Shown one piece after another: positions 62,645-64,000 of a stretch of 64,000 nucleotides of DNA. The translations under genes and the position numbers were made by a program. How positions within the stretch are numbered: position 1 is the stretch's first letter; every line of letters starts with the position of its first letter. Under the pieces are notes generated by a model. That model made no database searches. It was not told the DNA's origin and saw nothing but the letters and a program-made list of their open reading frames with translations. Source of the stretch: Wielerella bovis (GTDB taxonomy: Bacteria > Pseudomonadota > Gammaproteobacteria > Burkholderiales > Neisseriaceae); assembly GCF_022354465.1 (NCBI RefSeq), contig NZ_CP092361.1, positions 2,230,362 to 2,294,361 on the forward strand, given 5' to 3'.

Positions 62645-63476
62645 TCAATCCCCACTTACATTCAACACAGGCGCAGCATTTTCTTCGCTCAACAACACCG
62701 TCATCATATTGGTAACCAATTTGGCTTTTTCGCTATCACTCATGTTCACAATGCCGCGTTTTTCCAATTCCTTAACCGTGCCGCCGACCATGCTAATCGC
62801 ACCACGCACCAAAGTTTGTCGCGCCAAAATAACCGCTTCTGCTTGCTGACGGCGCAACATGGCTTGCGCGATTTCAGGCGCGTATGCCAAATGCGTAAAA
62901 CGTACTTCATCAATCGCAATGCCCGCCAATTCCACACGCTCTTGCACCATGTTTTCAAAACGCTTGATGATGCTTTCCGAATTGCCCGACAAACTATCGC
63001 TGTTGCCATCATTGGTGTAGGGATAATGCGTGGCGAGTGTCCGCAATGCGCTTTCACTTTGAATTTGCAGGAAACTGTACACATTTTCCACGTCCAACAC
63101 GGCAGCGGCTGGATTTTCAATGTGATACACAATCGCAGCGGCAATTTCAATCGGCGTGCCAGAGGCATCGTTTACTTTCAGCGTGGCGGTAACGTAATTG
63201 CTGGTTTTCAAAGAAACCGTTGTGGTGCTGTTAAAATCCCGAACGTGGCAAAACTCCTGCGTATTTGCCGAATAATGTGCCGACCAAAGCCGTATTCGGT
63301 TGAATGGTGCGAAAACGGGTCAAACAATACAATAAAGGTACCAAGACAAAAGTGCTGCCAATGCTGCCTGCAAAAAATCGGAACACCAAAAATAAGGCGA
63401 CACACACCAAAATCGCTGCCATCACAAAACCATTGAAATGTGGCATTTCGTATTTGGAACTTTGGGCTTGGCTCAT
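62645..63476 (-). pseudogene. SPFH/prohibitin-domain membrane protein, frameshifted
   Basis: The gene starts at ATG 63476 (MSQAQSSKYEMPHFNG; AAAGGAATC upstream), with membrane helices and then KYAGVLPRSGF and a stop at 63231. The rest continues in another frame (NSTTTVSLKTSNYVTATLKV ...) to 62645. In the family, SGF is followed by a short conserved WVNPF-type linker; here it is missing, so a small deletion of non-multiple-of-three length probably broke the frame. The C-terminal part is otherwise intact (EIAAAIVYHIENPAAAVLDV). Confidence 0.8.
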
Positions 63477-63536
63477 ATTGATTCCTTTCGCAAATAAATT
63501 CATCAAAATAAACCGAATTATACATGTAAAACCTGT

Positions 63537-63766
63537 TTTCAGGCTGCCTTACGGTACACGATACAAATCTTTAAATATGACCTGAAATCGGTTCTCTCCC
63601 ACGCTGGCGGGGGAGGGTTAGGGTGGGGATGGCTCGTTGATTTTCAGCAAAATAAATTTGTTTTCACAGATTCCCCCCACCCTAGCCTTCCCTCGTTTAG
63701 ACGGGTAAGGGGACGAATTCATGGTTATTTCAAAAAATTGTCGTGTACTGTAAAGCAGCCTGAAAC
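63537..63766. repeat. Composite palindrome with DUS-tipped outer arms (second type)
   Basis: The outer arms TTCAGGCTGCCTTACGGTAC (63538) and GTACTGTAAAGCAGCCTGAA (to 63764) are the same as at 13747-13884. The core is different: GGGAGGGTTAGGGTGGGGA (63611) against CCCCCCACCCTAGCCTTCCC (63673). It touches the first DnaA box. Confidence 0.75.
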
Positions 63767-63767
63767 T

Positions 63768-63804
63768 TGTGGATAAATCTGCACAACAACATGACTTATC
63801 CACA
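63768..63804. promoter_or_regulatory. Two inverted perfect DnaA boxes (probable oriC/dnaA control region)
   Basis: TGTGGATAA (63768-63776) and TTATCCACA (63796-63804) are perfect consensus DnaA boxes facing each other. An AT-rich stretch and TATAAT (63824-63829) follow. The nearby rpmH cluster normally adjoins dnaA, so dnaA is expected just beyond the right edge. Confidence 0.7.
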
Positions 63805-63850
63805 CGCTGCATAAATTTTCAGCTATAATGCCAACATCTTGATGCTTGAA

Positions 63851-63947
63851 TATAGTCGTTTAAAATAAAAATAATGCAGCGTTGATGTACTTAGGTGTAC
63901 GCAGCGGTCGCTGTTACCTTGTCTTATTTCTATTTTAAACGACTATA
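63851..63947. repeat. Correia-like element, TATAGTCG end type
   Basis: The 97-bp element has ends TATAGTCGTTTAAAATA / TATTTTAAACGACTATA. Its core (on the minus strand GACAAGGTAACAGCGACCGC) is the same as in the elements at 5808 and 15490. It lies between the DnaA boxes and the window edge, possibly in the dnaA leader. Confidence 0.85.
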
Positions 63948-64000
63948 AATATTGAATAATAAAACATTGATTAAAAATCATTAACCCATGCGAGAACGTC

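Noticed and set aside
63988..64000. ATGCGAGAACGT at the right edge as the possible dnaA start
   Set aside because: There is no ribosome-binding site and MRER is not a DnaA N-terminus known to me; too little sequence to call.

Overview
The window is a chromosomal segment of a Neisseriaceae bacterium. Its most pervasive signal is the 12-mer AGGCAGCCTGAA / AGGCTGCCTGAA, which are the DNA uptake sequence (DUS) dialects known from Kingella and Simonsiella/Alysiella-type Neisseriaceae. Copies occur between genes, as inverted pairs in terminators, and in frame inside genes, where they usually read as the peptide SGSLK. Correia-like small repeats and the rpmH-rnpA-yidD-yidC cluster beside DnaA boxes also fit this family. 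Genus and species cannot be fixed from the sequence alone.

Region 1 (1-20704) is host core. It holds a queuosine pair (start of yhhQ, and queF) with preQ1-I riboswitch-like leaders, obgE, pgpA, rlmD, an L,D-transpeptidase, an OPT-family transporter, a DUF1287 lipoprotein, a five-gene minus-strand cluster of small unknown proteins, a thioredoxin-fold lipoprotein, a threonine aldolase, a MazE/VapC-type toxin-antitoxin pair, yigZ, a Spy/CpxP-like protein, a YdcF/SanA-like protein, a zinc-protease-like protein, and yidC-yidD-rnpA-rpmH. Gene-free gaps hold Correia-like elements, REP-like palindromes and a nested MITE.

Region 2 (about 20705 to 60200-61310) is a Mu-like transposable prophage. It runs from a LexA-type repressor (minus), operators and Ner, through the MuA transposase and MuB ATPase, a run of small early genes, Gam, HU, GemA and Mor. 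It continues with a lysis cassette (muramidase, small membrane proteins, nested Rz/Rz1), terminase, DUF935 portal, MuF, prohead protease/scaffold and a lambda-gpE-type capsid. The tail module follows, with a 1443-residue tape measure, and it closes with Com and a DNA adenine methylase. Two identical 892-bp IS630-family copies in inverted orientation each interrupt one tail gene, and removing each copy in silico restores its reading frame. The prophage is therefore probably defective for virions but may still transpose. The MuF protein has a long C-terminal extension with a HEFTH zinc-protease motif, followed by an overlapping small gene, which is the layout of a phage polymorphic toxin and immunity pair.

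Region 3 (60200-64000) holds two related small genes with a shared conserved leader, a membrane protein with an internal duplication, and a frameshifted SPFH/prohibitin-like gene. It ends in a DUS-tipped composite palindrome, two perfect inverted DnaA boxes (probable oriC/dnaA control region) and another Correia-like element. The prophage therefore appears to sit between rpmH and the likely origin.
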